Assembly (NCBI RefSeq): GCF_009832745.1 | Contig: NZ_VRMJ01000028.1 | Coordinates: 107,723-171,722 of the forward strand | Direction: 5' to 3' | Length of the DNA stretch: 64,000 nucleotides | Origin: Polaribacter septentrionalilitoris | GTDB taxonomy: Bacteria > Bacteroidota > Bacteroidia > Flavobacteriales > Flavobacteriaceae | Part shown: piece by piece, positions 8,895 through 17,850 of the stretch | Layout: every line of letters starts with the position of its first letter | How positions within the stretch are numbered: position 1 is the first letter of the stretch | Notes under the pieces: generated by a model | Databases searched by the model: none | What the model was told of the DNA's origin: nothing | Seen by the model: the letters and a program-made list of their open reading frames with translations, nothing else | Program-made: the position numbers and the translations under genes

Positions 8895-10664
8895 ATGAAA
8901 ACAATTAAAAACAGGATTCTTTTAGCATTAATGCTATTTGGCTTCCTTTCAATAAACGGGCAATCTTTTTTAAAGAAAAAAGAGAAGAAAGCATATGAAT
9001 GTGGTTATGTACATAAAGAGGGGTTTTTTAAAAAATTAAAACCGATGAAACTAATTTCTAAAGTAACTGGTGCCCTCATAAAAGCTAAACCGAAATCAGA
9101 TTTAAAAGATGTAGCCTTATCTATTGGTTATGCGCAAGGGTTAATCCCTAAAAGTCAAGTAGATTTTGCAACAAAGACACCAGGTTGGGAGACTTGTGGA
9201 GATGGAGTTTCTATTTTCTTTTTAAATTATAACGGTATTGGTTTTACAGATACAGATGGTGATGTAAAACTAAACGGAACAAAACTCGAAAAAGCAGGAA
9301 TGGGCACATATTTTAAAGGCTTTTCAGCCGATAAAAGAGGAACTCAACAAGTTGAAATAACAAGTTCTTCTGGAGATAAAATTAATATAGACATTGCTCC
9401 TGCTGCACCACTAGAAATTATTTCTGTAAATGGTGTTCCAAAAGGTGGAGATATTATCATAGATGGTACAAAAGATGTTGTTATAGAACTTAAAGGTGGC
9501 GATGCAGATCCTAATTCAGAGATTTTTATAGAGATGATTATAAACGCCATGAGCTTAAAAGTTCCAACACATTTATATCCATCAAAAGCTAAAAACACAA
9601 TTACAATACCTAAAGAATCTTTCAAAAATTTTGAAAATTCACCATTACCAATTGTAAAGAAAAATACATTATCAGTTACTAGAGTAAAGTATGAAATGAT
9701 TTATAACACAGCTGCTGGTGTTATTCAAAAAACATCAACTTTTTCAGACTTTACTCCTTTCTTAGCTAAAGGAGATATTGCTGGAGGTAGTTTAATTGGT
9801 AATTCTTTTAGTAAAGATAAAAATACCAAAGCTTCAGGTAAATTTAAAACCGTAGAAGGTGAATATAATGTAAACATTATAAAAGGAAACCCTTATACAC
9901 ATCCTCCTTTAGATAAAATGAAAAATATTGGTATTTCATCTTTTGTGGTTAGAGGTAATTTGCAAAAAGAAAAAACTACCACATCAACTAAAACAGAATA
10001 CAAATTAGACTATAAAGTAATTACCACCACTAAAACCACTATCAAAAAATGGTTCCCTAACTTAACAGATGAAACATGGCAAAAATTTGTTAATAATTTA
10101 TATGATGAATTTACTGCTAGACTTCATAAAAAAGGGGTAAACGTAGTTCCTGTTCAAAATGTTTTAAACACAGGCGCATACAAAGAAATGAAGCCCATTT
10201 TAGATACAGTTACAAAAACCTTTGTAGAAAAAGGAGCTTACGGTACAAAACGTTTCTTAAGAACTGGAGCTATGGATATGCTAAAAGATATTAAAACAAC
10301 CTTTGCCGGAGATTATATGAACGAAAGAATGATGAAAGAATTAAATCTAGATGGCCTAATAGCTGTTACAGTAGATTTAGATTTTGATTTAAAAAGCGAA
10401 GGTTTAAATCCTGTGGTAAAAATATCTGCATTTTCTAGAAACGTAACTTACAGAACTCAAGGAATGTTCTTTACAATGGATTTTTCTACAAATGCCAAAT
10501 CTTTAAAACAAGCCGGAAAATACACTTTTGGTCCAGAAGAAGCAATTTTTAAAATTATTAAAGGTAATGAGTTGTTCAATGCTTTTGATCTTGCTATAGA
10601 AGCATTAAAAAAAGGAGAAAAAGAAAATCCTGCATATCACAAAATATGGAAAGATAGAATGTAA
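8895..10664 (+). CDS. Large exported protein of unknown function, 589 aa
   Basis: No family is recognised. A signal peptide (MKTIKNRILLALMLFGFLSINGQ) precedes a mature protein of about 565 residues. Residues about 30-130 have two Cys (ECGYVHKEG and WETCGDGV) that could pair after export. Residues about 130-230 read like an Ig/PEGA-type beta domain (GDIIIDGTKDVVIELKGGDADPN). The second half (about 340-575) is mixed alpha/beta, with the segment IAVTVDLDFDLKSEGLNP. No lipobox and no T9SS domain are present, so it is probably periplasmic. It is preceded by the inverted repeat at 8812 and followed by its own terminator at 10701, so it looks monocistronic. Confidence 0.7.
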   Translation: MKTIKNRILLALMLFGFLSINGQSFLKKKEKKAYECGYVHKEGFFKKLKPMKLISKVTGALIKAKPKSDLKDVALSIGYAQGLIPKSQVDFATKTPGWETCGDGVSIFFLNYNGIGFTDTDGDVKLNGTKLEKAGMGTYFKGFSADKRGTQQVEITSSSGDKINIDIAPAAPLEIISVNGVPKGGDIIIDGTKDVVIELKGGDADPNSEIFIEMIINAMSLKVPTHLYPSKAKNTITIPKESFKNFENSPLPIVKKNTLSVTRVKYEMIYNTAAGVIQKTSTFSDFTPFLAKGDIAGGSLIGNSFSKDKNTKASGKFKTVEGEYNVNIIKGNPYTHPPLDKMKNIGISSFVVRGNLQKEKTTTSTKTEYKLDYKVITTTKTTIKKWFPNLTDETWQKFVNNLYDEFTARLHKKGVNVVPVQNVLNTGAYKEMKPILDTVTKTFVEKGAYGTKRFLRTGAMDMLKDIKTTFAGDYMNERMMKELNLDGLIAVTVDLDFDLKSEGLNPVVKISAFSRNVTYRTQGMFFTMDFSTNAKSLKQAGKYTFGPEEAIFKIIKGNELFNAFDLAIEALKKGEKENPAYHKIWKDRM

Positions 10665-10700
10665 TAAGAGAAAAGAAAAAGTATTTCCCCAATTCATTAA

Positions 10701-10727
10701 AGCATCCTTTTTTGGGTGCTTTTTTTT
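10701..10727 (+). terminator. Intrinsic terminator after the 589-aa gene
   Basis: AGCATCC (10701-10707) pairs with GGGTGCT (10714-10720) with one G-U pair and a T loop, followed by T7. Confidence 0.8.
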
Positions 10728-10911
10728 GTGTACAAACTAACAAAAACCTTATCAAATTCTATTTATATCTTATCTATTGAAACTGAAAAGGGTAGGCTTT
10801 CTAAAAAGTTTTTTTAAATAAAAAAATATAAAAACAATCTCTTTAACATATCATTAAGACTTCTATTTTTTTAGTTTGCTTAATTTCGACCCTCAATTCA
10901 AATTAATTATC

Positions 10912-13407
10912 ATGATAAAAAAAATACTACCGCAACTGTTAGCAGTTGCTATGGTTTTTGCTTTTTCTTCAGAGTCAAATGCGCAATTCTGGAAGAAAAA
11001 AAAGAAAGCACCAGCTAAAACCACACAAAAACCAAAACCTAGAGCCAAAAAAGGAGGTATTCAACCTTATAGTAAGGTGGTTACTAAAGACCATAAAACT
11101 GATGATGGCTTATTTAAAGTTCATAAAAAAGAAAACACTTACCTTTTTGAAATACCAGACTCTTTGTTAAAAAGAGAAATGCTTATGGTAACAAGAATTG
11201 CTAAAACAGCAAGTGGTATTGGTTTTGGAGGTGGAAAAACAAACACTCAAGTTTTACGTTGGGAAAAGAAGAACAAACAAATACTTTTAAGAGTTGTTTC
11301 TCATAATGTAGTTGCAGACACTATTTTACCTGTACATGAGGCTGTTGTTAATTCTAATCTAGAACCTATTTTATTTGCTTTTCCAATAAAAGCATTTAGT
11401 AAAGATTCTACTGCAACAGTTATAGATGCAACTTCATTATTTTCGACAGATGTTAAACCTTTAGGTTTTCCTAACTTCTACAGAAAACGTTACCAAGCCA
11501 CTAGAATGGATAAATCTCGATCTTATATAGATAGAGTAACTAGTTACCCGAAAAACATTGAAATAAGACACGTAAAAACGTATTTTGCTAATAGACCGCC
11601 ATCTAACAGCAGTGTTGGATCTATAACTTTAGAAATGAGTAATTCTATGGTATTATTACCAAAAGTACCTATGAAACGTAGATATTTTGATGAGCGAGTT
11701 GGTTGGTTTGCAAGAGGACAAACAGATTATGGTTTAAAAGCTCAAAAAAGTAAAACAGTTACTTATTTAGACAGATATCGTTTAGAAGTTAAAGATGAAG
11801 ATATTGAAAAATTTAAAAGAGGAGAGCTTGTAGAACCTAAAAAACAAATTGTGTATTATGTAGATAGAGCAACACCAGAAGAGTGGGTTCCTTATATTAT
11901 ACAAGGTGTAAACGATTGGCAAGTGGCTTTTGAAGCTGCAGGTTTTAAAAATGCAATTGTTGGTAAAAGAGCGCCTACTAAAGAAGAAGACCCAGAATAT
12001 AGTCCAGAGGATGTACGTTATTCTGTAATTAGATATTTAGCTTCTCCAATACCAAATGCAAATGGACCTCACGTTAGTGATCCACGTTCTGGAGAAATCT
12101 TAGAATCTGATATTAACTGGTACCATAATGTAATGACATTGTTACACAATTGGTTCTTTATTCAAACTGCAGCTATTAACCCAGATGCACGTGGAAACGA
12201 ATTTAAAACAGAAGTAATGGGACGTTTAATACGTTTTGTATCTTCTCATGAATTAGGACACACTTTAGGATTGCCTCATAATATGGGGAGCTCTGTTGCA
12301 TATCCTGTAGATTCTTTACGTTCTGCAAGTTTCACAAAAAAATACGGAACTGCACCTTCTATTATGGATTATGCTCGTTTTAACTACGTTGCTCAACCAG
12401 AAGATAAGGGTGTTGCACTAATGCCAAACATTGGTGTGTATGACAAGTATGCAATTGCTTGGGGTTATAGACCTATTTTAGATAAAACTGCTAAAGAAGA
12501 AAAACCAATTTTAGACTCTTGGATTTTAAAACATGCTGGAGACCCAATGTACAGATTTGGGCACCAACAAGCTGGTGGTGTTGTAGACCCTAGTTCTCAA
12601 ACAGAAGATTTAGGAGATGATGCTATGAAAGCTTCTATGTATGGTATTAAAAACTTAAAAAGAATTTTACCTAGATTAGAAGAATGGACTTCTGAAAAAG
12701 GACAAAATTATGACGAATTATCTACCATGTATGGCCAATTATTAAGTCAGTTTAATAGATATATGGGTCATGTTTCTGCAAACATTGGTGGTGTGTACGA
12801 ATATTACAAAACATCTGACCAAGAAGGAGCTGTATATACACATGTAGATAAAGCAAAACAAAAAGAAGCATTACAATTTGTAATGGATGAATTGTTTAAA
12901 ACTCCTAACTGGATGTTAGACGAAAATATTTTTAGCAAAACAGAATTTTCTGGCTCTGTAGAAAGAGTAAGAGGTTTACAAGCAAGAACGCTAAACAATA
13001 TTTTAGATGCTGGTAGAATGGCTAGAATGATTGAAAACGAAACTTTAAATGGTTCTTCTAAAGCTTACACATTAGTAAACATGATGAGTGATTTACGTAA
13101 AGGTGTTTGGAGTGAAATTTACTCTGGACGTTCTATAGATACCTATAGAAGAAATTTACAAAGAGCTCATTTAGATAGATTAGATTACTTACTAAATAAA
13201 GCTTCTGATCAAAGAGGTTTTAATCGTGGTTATTTAAAAAGAAGTGGAATTACAATCAACCAATCTGATGTTAAATCTGTGGTAAGAGGTGAATTAAAAC
13301 GCTTGCAAAGAGATGCTAAAAGAGCTATGAATAGTGGTAATACTTTAAGAAGATACCACTTACAAGATGTAGTTGATAGAATTGATATGATTCTAGAACC
13401 TAAATAA
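10912..13407 (+). CDS. Exported zinc-dependent metalloprotease (DUF5118/DUF5117/DUF4953 family)
   Basis: This is an 831-aa secreted or periplasmic metallopeptidase. The ATG at 10912 was chosen over the TTG at 10876 because it starts a good signal peptide (MIKKILPQLLAVAMVFAFSS, cleavage after NAQ). A basic Lys/Pro-rich linker follows. The middle carries an extended zinc site HELGHTLGLPH at residues 446-456 (H446, H450 and H456 as ligands, E447 as catalytic base) and a Met-turn-like SIMDYARFNYV about 45 residues later, as in metzincins. The N-terminal part (SKVVTKDHKTDDGLFKVHKK, LLKREMLMVTRIAKT) is typical of this large Bacteroidota family. Physiological substrates are unknown. The region 10728-10911 shows only AT-rich promoter-like sequence (TAATTTCG near 10880). 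Confidence 0.93.
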   Translation: MIKKILPQLLAVAMVFAFSSESNAQFWKKKKKAPAKTTQKPKPRAKKGGIQPYSKVVTKDHKTDDGLFKVHKKENTYLFEIPDSLLKREMLMVTRIAKTASGIGFGGGKTNTQVLRWEKKNKQILLRVVSHNVVADTILPVHEAVVNSNLEPILFAFPIKAFSKDSTATVIDATSLFSTDVKPLGFPNFYRKRYQATRMDKSRSYIDRVTSYPKNIEIRHVKTYFANRPPSNSSVGSITLEMSNSMVLLPKVPMKRRYFDERVGWFARGQTDYGLKAQKSKTVTYLDRYRLEVKDEDIEKFKRGELVEPKKQIVYYVDRATPEEWVPYIIQGVNDWQVAFEAAGFKNAIVGKRAPTKEEDPEYSPEDVRYSVIRYLASPIPNANGPHVSDPRSGEILESDINWYHNVMTLLHNWFFIQTAAINPDARGNEFKTEVMGRLIRFVSSHELGHTLGLPHNMGSSVAYPVDSLRSASFTKKYGTAPSIMDYARFNYVAQPEDKGVALMPNIGVYDKYAIAWGYRPILDKTAKEEKPILDSWILKHAGDPMYRFGHQQAGGVVDPSSQTEDLGDDAMKASMYGIKNLKRILPRLEEWTSEKGQNYDELSTMYGQLLSQFNRYMGHVSANIGGVYEYYKTSDQEGAVYTHVDKAKQKEALQFVMDELFKTPNWMLDENIFSKTEFSGSVERVRGLQARTLNNILDAGRMARMIENETLNGSSKAYTLVNMMSDLRKGVWSEIYSGRSIDTYRRNLQRAHLDRLDYLLNKASDQRGFNRGYLKRSGITINQSDVKSVVRGELKRLQRDAKRAMNSGNTLRRYHLQDVVDRIDMILEPK

Positions 13408-13430
13408 AAAACTCAATTTTTTATATACAA

Positions 13431-13459
13431 AACCTCATCAATTATGATGAGGTTTTTTT
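13431..13459 (+). terminator. Intrinsic terminator after the metalloprotease
   Basis: AACCTCATCA (13431-13440), loop ATTA and TGATGAGGTT (13445-13454) form a perfect 10-bp stem followed by T. It ends only 10 bases before the next start codon. Confidence 0.9.
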
Positions 13460-13469
13460 ATCTTTAAGA

Positions 13470-13946
13470 ATGAATTATTTGATATCAAAAAGAAATCTTA
13501 AGACTCCAGATTCTATCAATTGCAACTATTTTATGGTTGATAAAAATGAAAATAGAATTGATGTTTTAATTGTTTCTTTTTCTGGAAACTATCCTAATGG
13601 TTCTTTAGGTAAAAATCATGCAAAATTTATAACTACAAACACAATTACTGGACTTATTAATTTTGATCCTGATGCTGTAATATTAGATTTTAGAGAATTA
13701 GAATACAATTGGGGGAACAATATTTTAGATGTTTTTGAATCCATTTCATTTCTAAAAGATTCTGAAAACTCAGAAAACGAACCAAACTTCCCTGTATTGT
13801 TGTTGGTTTCAAAAAAATCAAAAAACGGTATACTCTCTTTATTAAACTTAACAGATGCCAAAGAACTACCAAATTGGATTTCTGAAGACCTTAATATCGC
13901 TATAGAAAATGCCATTAAAAAAGGAAAGTATTGGTTAGATTATTAA
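13470..13946 (+). CDS. Hypothetical cytoplasmic protein, 158 aa
   Basis: I do not recognise it. There is no signal peptide or membrane segment. It shows alternating strands and helices (RIDVLIVSFSGNYPNG, DAVILDFRELEYNWG, FPVLLLVSKKSKNG) and an amphipathic C-terminal helix, consistent with a small alpha/beta fold of the STAS or crotonase-like sort. That fold guess is weak. It begins 10 bases after a terminator hairpin, with TATCTTTA (13459-13466) as a possible -7 box, which would make its leader extremely short. It ends 3 bases before the convergent MscS gene. Confidence 0.65.
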   Translation: MNYLISKRNLKTPDSINCNYFMVDKNENRIDVLIVSFSGNYPNGSLGKNHAKFITTNTITGLINFDPDAVILDFRELEYNWGNNILDVFESISFLKDSENSENEPNFPVLLLVSKKSKNGILSLLNLTDAKELPNWISEDLNIAIENAIKKGKYWLDY

Positions 13947-13949
13947 CCA

Positions 13950-15593
13950 TTAAGCATCACCACTTTCAAATTTCTCTCCTTTAAATTCTTCTAAAACTTT
14001 AGCAATTGCTCCGTTAATACGTTCTTCATTAATATCGTACTTTGGCAACAATCCTTTCTTTTCAGGAAACTGTTCAATAGTAACTGTAGTTGATGGAAAC
14101 GCAAAATCAACTCCTAATTCTGCTGCTAATTTTACAATAGCAATATGCAATCTATGTTTAGAAGATTGCTCAATACCCCAAGCCAAACTTTTAAAATAAA
14201 CGTTTACCATAATCAAGAGTGCAGAATCACCAAAGCCAGTAAACTCAACATTAAAAGAGTCTGAACGCGTTTCTGGATGAGAGATTACAATTTCTCTTAC
14301 CCCTTTTACAAAAGCTTCAATGAGTTCTGGAGGTGTATCATAACGCAATCCTAAATTGGTGTTGTAACGTCTAAACAATCGTAAACCTTTATTATTAATT
14401 ACAATTTCAGATAATTTACTATTTGGTATTTGATACACAGAAGTATCTGCTGCTCTTACTCGAGTAGATCTAAAACCTACTTTCTCTACTGTACCCACAA
14501 CTTCTCCTGCTTCAATCCAATCTTCAATATGAAAAGGCTTGTCAAGAAAAATCATAATTGTGCCTATCAAATTCTTGACAGTATCTTGAGAGGCTAATGC
14601 AAAAGCCAAACCTCCAATTGTTGCTCCTGCCAACATCGTAGTAGCATCAACTCCAAAAAGAATTAACAGTCTAAAAAGCCCAACAACAATTACAACTCCT
14701 GTAAAAAAACTGTTTAATATTGGTACCAATTGATCATCTAACCTACTATGTGTTCTTTCTGTGAACTCAGCATAAATGTGCATTACTACTTGTACTAATT
14801 TTAAGAATACATAAATCCAAAAAACAGTTTCTGCAATATTTAACACTAGAAAAACCCAAGTATTTACATCTAATCCAAATTGTAGAGAAGGAAAAATTTT
14901 ATCTAAAAAAGCAACTACTAACAATAAACTTAGAGGATGTGCTAGTTTTTTCAACACTTTATCAACCTCGAGATTTGTATTTTTTGTGATTTGATGCTGA
15001 ATTTTCTTCAAAATGAAAAAAGCAATTCTTTTTACCACTAAAAATAAAATATAGGATAAAAACACCAAAAGTAATAAGGCAACAAATTGCCACAATTCTA
15101 CCCCTAATAATTTTTTATGTCCTGAAACGGGAATAATAGTTTGCAATTTTTGCACATACCAAGGAAAAACTTCTTTGTATAAATCTTCAATTTTAGTTAC
15201 TGTTTCTGTTGAGTAATACCACTTCTCTCCTACTTTTTCTAGATAAATTTGAGGCATTCTCTGAGGAAATAATATGTATTTATAATATGATGAATATCCT
15301 ATGGTATCTTTATAATTTGGATTATTAGGAATTTTGTTAAAATCTACAAACAACCCTTTTCCGTCTAAAACTTGCTTAATTTTAATAGCTTTCTGAATCG
15401 CTTTTTCTTCAGATAATCCTAAAATAGTTTTTCCTGCTTTTTTAGGCTCAAAAGAATCTGATTGCAAAAAATACAAATGTGTATAGACAGTAGCATTAGG
15501 ACTGCTTAAATCTACACGAATACTATCTTGTTGTTTTGTTTGAGCAAAACCTAAATAAGAAACAAAAAAAAGTATCCAAAATATGTAACGCAT
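13950..15593 (-). CDS. MscS-family mechanosensitive ion channel
   Basis: This is a 547-aa inner-membrane channel that opens under membrane tension and releases solutes on hypo-osmotic shock. A signal peptide (MRYIFWILFFVSYLGFAQ) is followed by a periplasmic N-terminal domain (about 20-150), several membrane helices (about 165-320) and the pore-lining TM3 region rich in Gly/Ala (TMLAGATIGGLAFALASQDTVKNL). The MscS beta domain (FHIEDWIEAGEVVGTVEKVGF, RSTRVRAADTSVYQIPNS) and a C-terminal alpha/beta domain follow. It is longer than E. coli MscS (286 aa), as usual for the Bacteroidota type. Upstream, on the minus strand, TTG (15658-15660) and TAAATTTG (15628-15635) form a promoter with 22-nt spacing. 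Confidence 0.93.
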   Translation of the reverse strand: MRYIFWILFFVSYLGFAQTKQQDSIRVDLSSPNATVYTHLYFLQSDSFEPKKAGKTILGLSEEKAIQKAIKIKQVLDGKGLFVDFNKIPNNPNYKDTIGYSSYYKYILFPQRMPQIYLEKVGEKWYYSTETVTKIEDLYKEVFPWYVQKLQTIIPVSGHKKLLGVELWQFVALLLLVFLSYILFLVVKRIAFFILKKIQHQITKNTNLEVDKVLKKLAHPLSLLLVVAFLDKIFPSLQFGLDVNTWVFLVLNIAETVFWIYVFLKLVQVVMHIYAEFTERTHSRLDDQLVPILNSFFTGVVIVVGLFRLLILFGVDATTMLAGATIGGLAFALASQDTVKNLIGTIMIFLDKPFHIEDWIEAGEVVGTVEKVGFRSTRVRAADTSVYQIPNSKLSEIVINNKGLRLFRRYNTNLGLRYDTPPELIEAFVKGVREIVISHPETRSDSFNVEFTGFGDSALLIMVNVYFKSLAWGIEQSSKHRLHIAIVKLAAELGVDFAFPSTTVTIEQFPEKKGLLPKYDINEERINGAIAKVLEEFKGEKFESGDA

Positions 15594-15690
15594 AGCTATA
15601 AAGTTAAAGTCTTGTTAATGTATAATGCAAATTTAAACTATTTCTTTTTTGATGTGTCAAAGAAGTGTAATTAAAAATTACTATTAATAA

Positions 15691-15745
15691 TTTTGGTTGA
15701 TTAGTTAATAAAAAGCTCGGTTTCCGTTATAGAAATCGAGTTTTT
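15691..15745 (+). terminator. Stand-alone terminator and flank, a diverged duplicate of the one at 16341-16394
   Basis: CTCGGTTTC (15716-15724) pairs with GAAATCGAG (15732-15740), followed by T5. The preceding TTTTGGTTGATTAGTT (15691-15706) matches TTTTGGTTGATTAATT (16341-16356) downstream of the next gene at 15 of 16 bases. No gene lies immediately upstream on this strand, so it looks like the tail of a lost gene copy. The rest of 15594-15855 holds the MscS promoter and an AT-rich leader. Confidence 0.7.
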
Positions 15746-15855
15746 ATTTACCTAACTATCAACAACTAAAGAACAAATAAATATAAAAACAAATTAAACC
15801 TTTTTAATTTTCTAAGGTCTTAAAAATGAAAATAACAAATAATAACTTTATAATT

Positions 15856-16335
15856 ATGAAAAATTTAGCAACAATTTTAGTTTTTGTATTTGCAGTAACA
15901 TTTACCACGCAAGCACAAAAAAACAGAAAACAAAAAAGACCAAATTTAACTACTGAACAACATACCAATTTGGCAATTAAAAAAATGACTCTAGCTTTTG
16001 ATTTGTCTGAAAAACAGCAAAAACAAATCAAACCAATTTTAATGGCACAAATCACTGAGAGAAAGGCAGCAATGGAAAAAAGAAAAGAGGCAAGAAAAAA
16101 CAAACAAAAACCAACTGCTGACGAAATTTATACTATGCAAAACAAGCAGTTAGATAATCGAATTATGATAAAAAATAAAATGAAAGACATTTTAAACAAA
16201 GAACAATTCGAGAAGTTTGAAAAAATGCAGAAAAGAAGAAAGATGATGGCAATGAAAAAAATGAAGCAGAGAAAAGAAATGATGTCGAAAAAGAGAAAAA
16301 TGAAAAAAAGAAGAAAAATGAAAGACGGAAAATAA
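15856..16335 (+). CDS. Small exported, extremely basic protein (Spy/DUF4890-like)
   Basis: The ATG at 15856 starts a clear signal peptide (MKNLATILVFVFAVTFTTQAQ), so it is preferred to the in-frame ATG at 15826. The mature protein is helical: LTTEQHTNLAIKKMTLAFDLSEKQ, a linker, then LDNRIMIKNKMKDILNKEQFEKFEKMQ. This resembles small periplasmic helical proteins of the Spy/DUF4890 type that sense a threshold of misfolded protein or metal, though the match is only by general pattern. The last 40 residues or so are almost only Lys, Arg, Met and Glu. A terminator follows at 16363. The function is unknown. Confidence 0.75.
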   Translation: MKNLATILVFVFAVTFTTQAQKNRKQKRPNLTTEQHTNLAIKKMTLAFDLSEKQQKQIKPILMAQITERKAAMEKRKEARKNKQKPTADEIYTMQNKQLDNRIMIKNKMKDILNKEQFEKFEKMQKRRKMMAMKKMKQRKEMMSKKRKMKKRRKMKDGK

Positions 16336-16362
16336 ATTAGTTTTGGTTGATTAATTTTAAAG

Positions 16363-16394
16363 AAAACCCGATTTCTTAATTGAAATCGGGTTTT
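16363..16394. terminator. Bidirectional terminator between convergent genes
   Basis: AAAACCCGATTTC (16363-16375) and GAAATCGGGTTTT (16382-16394) form a perfect 13-bp stem with A and T runs on either side. It serves the basic exported protein gene (+) and probably the carbonic anhydrase gene (-). Confidence 0.9.
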
Positions 16395-16398
16395 CTAT

Positions 16399-16914
16399 TT
16401 ATTCTTTAAACCAACTAGAATATTTTATATAATTATTGGCTATTCTATCAATTTCTCCAGAAATCAATTCTTCTGATATATCTTTTACTTTTTTAGCGGG
16501 TACACCTGCATAAATACTACCTGCTTCTATTCTGGTGTTTTTAGTAACTACTGCTCCTGCAGCAATAATAGAATTCGATGCTACAACACAATCATCCATT
16601 ATAATAGACCCCATACCCACCAAAACATTGTCATGAATTGTACAACCATGCACAATAGCATTATGCCCAATAGAAACATTATTACCAATTGTTGTTGGTG
16701 ATTTTTGATACGTAGCATGAATTACAGCACCATCTTGAATATTAACTTTATTACCAATTTTGATAAAATGTACGTCTCCACGAAGTACAGCATTAAACCA
16801 AATACTACATTCTTTACCAAGAGAAACTTCACCTACAATAGTGGCGTTTTCTGCAATATAACAATCTTCTGGAATTTGAGGATGTTTACCTTTTACGGGT
16901 TTTATAATGGGCAT
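16399..16914 (-). CDS. Gamma-class carbonic anhydrase-like hexapeptide-repeat protein
   Basis: This 171-aa protein has left-handed beta-helix hexapeptide repeats throughout (NATIVGEVSLGKECSIWFNA, TTIGNNVSIGHNAIVHG, VLVGMGSIIMDDCVVASNS) and a short C-terminal helix. His66, His84 and His89 fall at the spacing of the three zinc ligands of gamma carbonic anhydrases. The family (YrdA/PaaY/CaiE) catalyses or once catalysed CO2 hydration. Some members are thioesterases or have no known activity. It is encoded 36 bases downstream of a LytTR regulator gene on the same strand and may share its transcript. Confidence 0.88.
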   Translation of the reverse strand: MPIIKPVKGKHPQIPEDCYIAENATIVGEVSLGKECSIWFNAVLRGDVHFIKIGNKVNIQDGAVIHATYQKSPTTIGNNVSIGHNAIVHGCTIHDNVLVGMGSIIMDDCVVASNSIIAAGAVVTKNTRIEAGSIYAGVPAKKVKDISEELISGEIDRIANNYIKYSSWFKE

Positions 16915-16950
16915 ATTTTTAATTCTTTAGTTTGTAAAACTAAAGAAAAA

Positions 16951-17682
16951 TCACTTAAAGTAAGACAATAAATTACTCTTTTGAGATGCAGAAACTAAAA
17001 TTTCTTTTCCATTTGAAACAACAACACTACCTCCTTTACCTTTTTTGTATTTTATAATAGCATTTACATTTACCAAATACGATTTATGAATTCTAGCAAA
17101 AGTATATTCGCTTAAAGCTTGCTCAAAATACTTTAAGGTTTTACTAACTAATTTTTTAGAATTTGCTAGATGAATTTCTGTATAATTATCGTCAGCTTTA
17201 CAAAAAACAATATCATTAATGTCTATAACTTCAAATCCGTCTTGTTGTGGAATGGTAATTTTAGCTTCTGCTTTATTTGTTTTTGGCGTTAGAATTTGAT
17301 GCTGTAATTCGTTTTCTTTTTCTTTAATTTCAGTCACAATATTTACTGCTTTTATCAGCTCATCAATAGAAATTGGTTTTAACAAATAATAACTTGCATG
17401 GTTGTTCAAAGCCTCAATTGCATAATGATCGTAAGCGGTTACAAAAACAGTTTCAAACGATCTATCTTCAACTTTTTCTAATAAATCAAAAGCATTTCCA
17501 AAAGGCATTTCTACATCTAAAAACACCAAATCCAGTTCATGCTTTTGAATAAGCTGATACGCTTCATCAATATTTTCTGCTTCACCTAATATGGTAACAT
17601 TTGGACAATATTTACCAATATAATTGCGTAAAATATCTCTACTAATTTGTTCGTCTTCTACTAATATTGCTTTTAATTTCAT
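16951..17682 (-). CDS. LytTR-family response regulator
   Basis: This 243-aa regulator has a receiver domain with D56 (LVFLDVEMP) as phosphoacceptor, a Lys in YLLKPIS, and a C-terminal LytTR DNA-binding domain (DGFEVIDINDIVFCKADDNY, then FARIHKSYLVNVNAIIKYKKGKGG). LytTR domains bind pairs of 9-bp repeats 21 bp apart. The cognate kinase is the LytS-type protein encoded upstream. The two genes are separated by 219 bases containing a dispersed repeat. Confidence 0.93.
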   Translation of the reverse strand: MKLKAILVEDEQISRDILRNYIGKYCPNVTILGEAENIDEAYQLIQKHELDLVFLDVEMPFGNAFDLLEKVEDRSFETVFVTAYDHYAIEALNNHASYYLLKPISIDELIKAVNIVTEIKEKENELQHQILTPKTNKAEAKITIPQQDGFEVIDINDIVFCKADDNYTEIHLANSKKLVSKTLKYFEQALSEYTFARIHKSYLVNVNAIIKYKKGKGGSVVVSNGKEILVSASQKSNLLSYFK

Positions 17683-17701
17683 CGTATTTTTTTTAGTATT
17701 C

Positions 17702-17850
17702 AGAAGCTATTTCCTGCTTTTCGCACTCGCTTTTTTTAGTTTGTTCTCGATACAATTTTTCTTCCTTTGTCAGAAAAACCACTCGAACTGACACTAAAAA
17801 AGAGCTCAAACAATTGCTTCAATCAGGGCTAAACTTGTTTGCTAACGTTG
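17702..17850 (+). repeat. Dispersed intergenic repeat, long copy A
   Basis: Blocks shared with the copy at 37448, in the same order: AGAAGCTATTTCCTGCTTTTC (first base 17702), TTCTCGATACAA, CACTCGAACTGACA, and TTCAATCAGGGCTAAAC (ends 17834). Parts of the middle are self-complementary. It sits between the kinase and regulator genes of one operon and carries no ORF. Shorter copies are at 33921 and 35331. Confidence 0.8.

Noticed and set aside
10876..10911. TTG start extending the metalloprotease by 12 residues
   Set aside because: It would bury the signal peptide behind a non-hydrophobic leader and overlaps promoter-like sequence; ATG 10912 is better.
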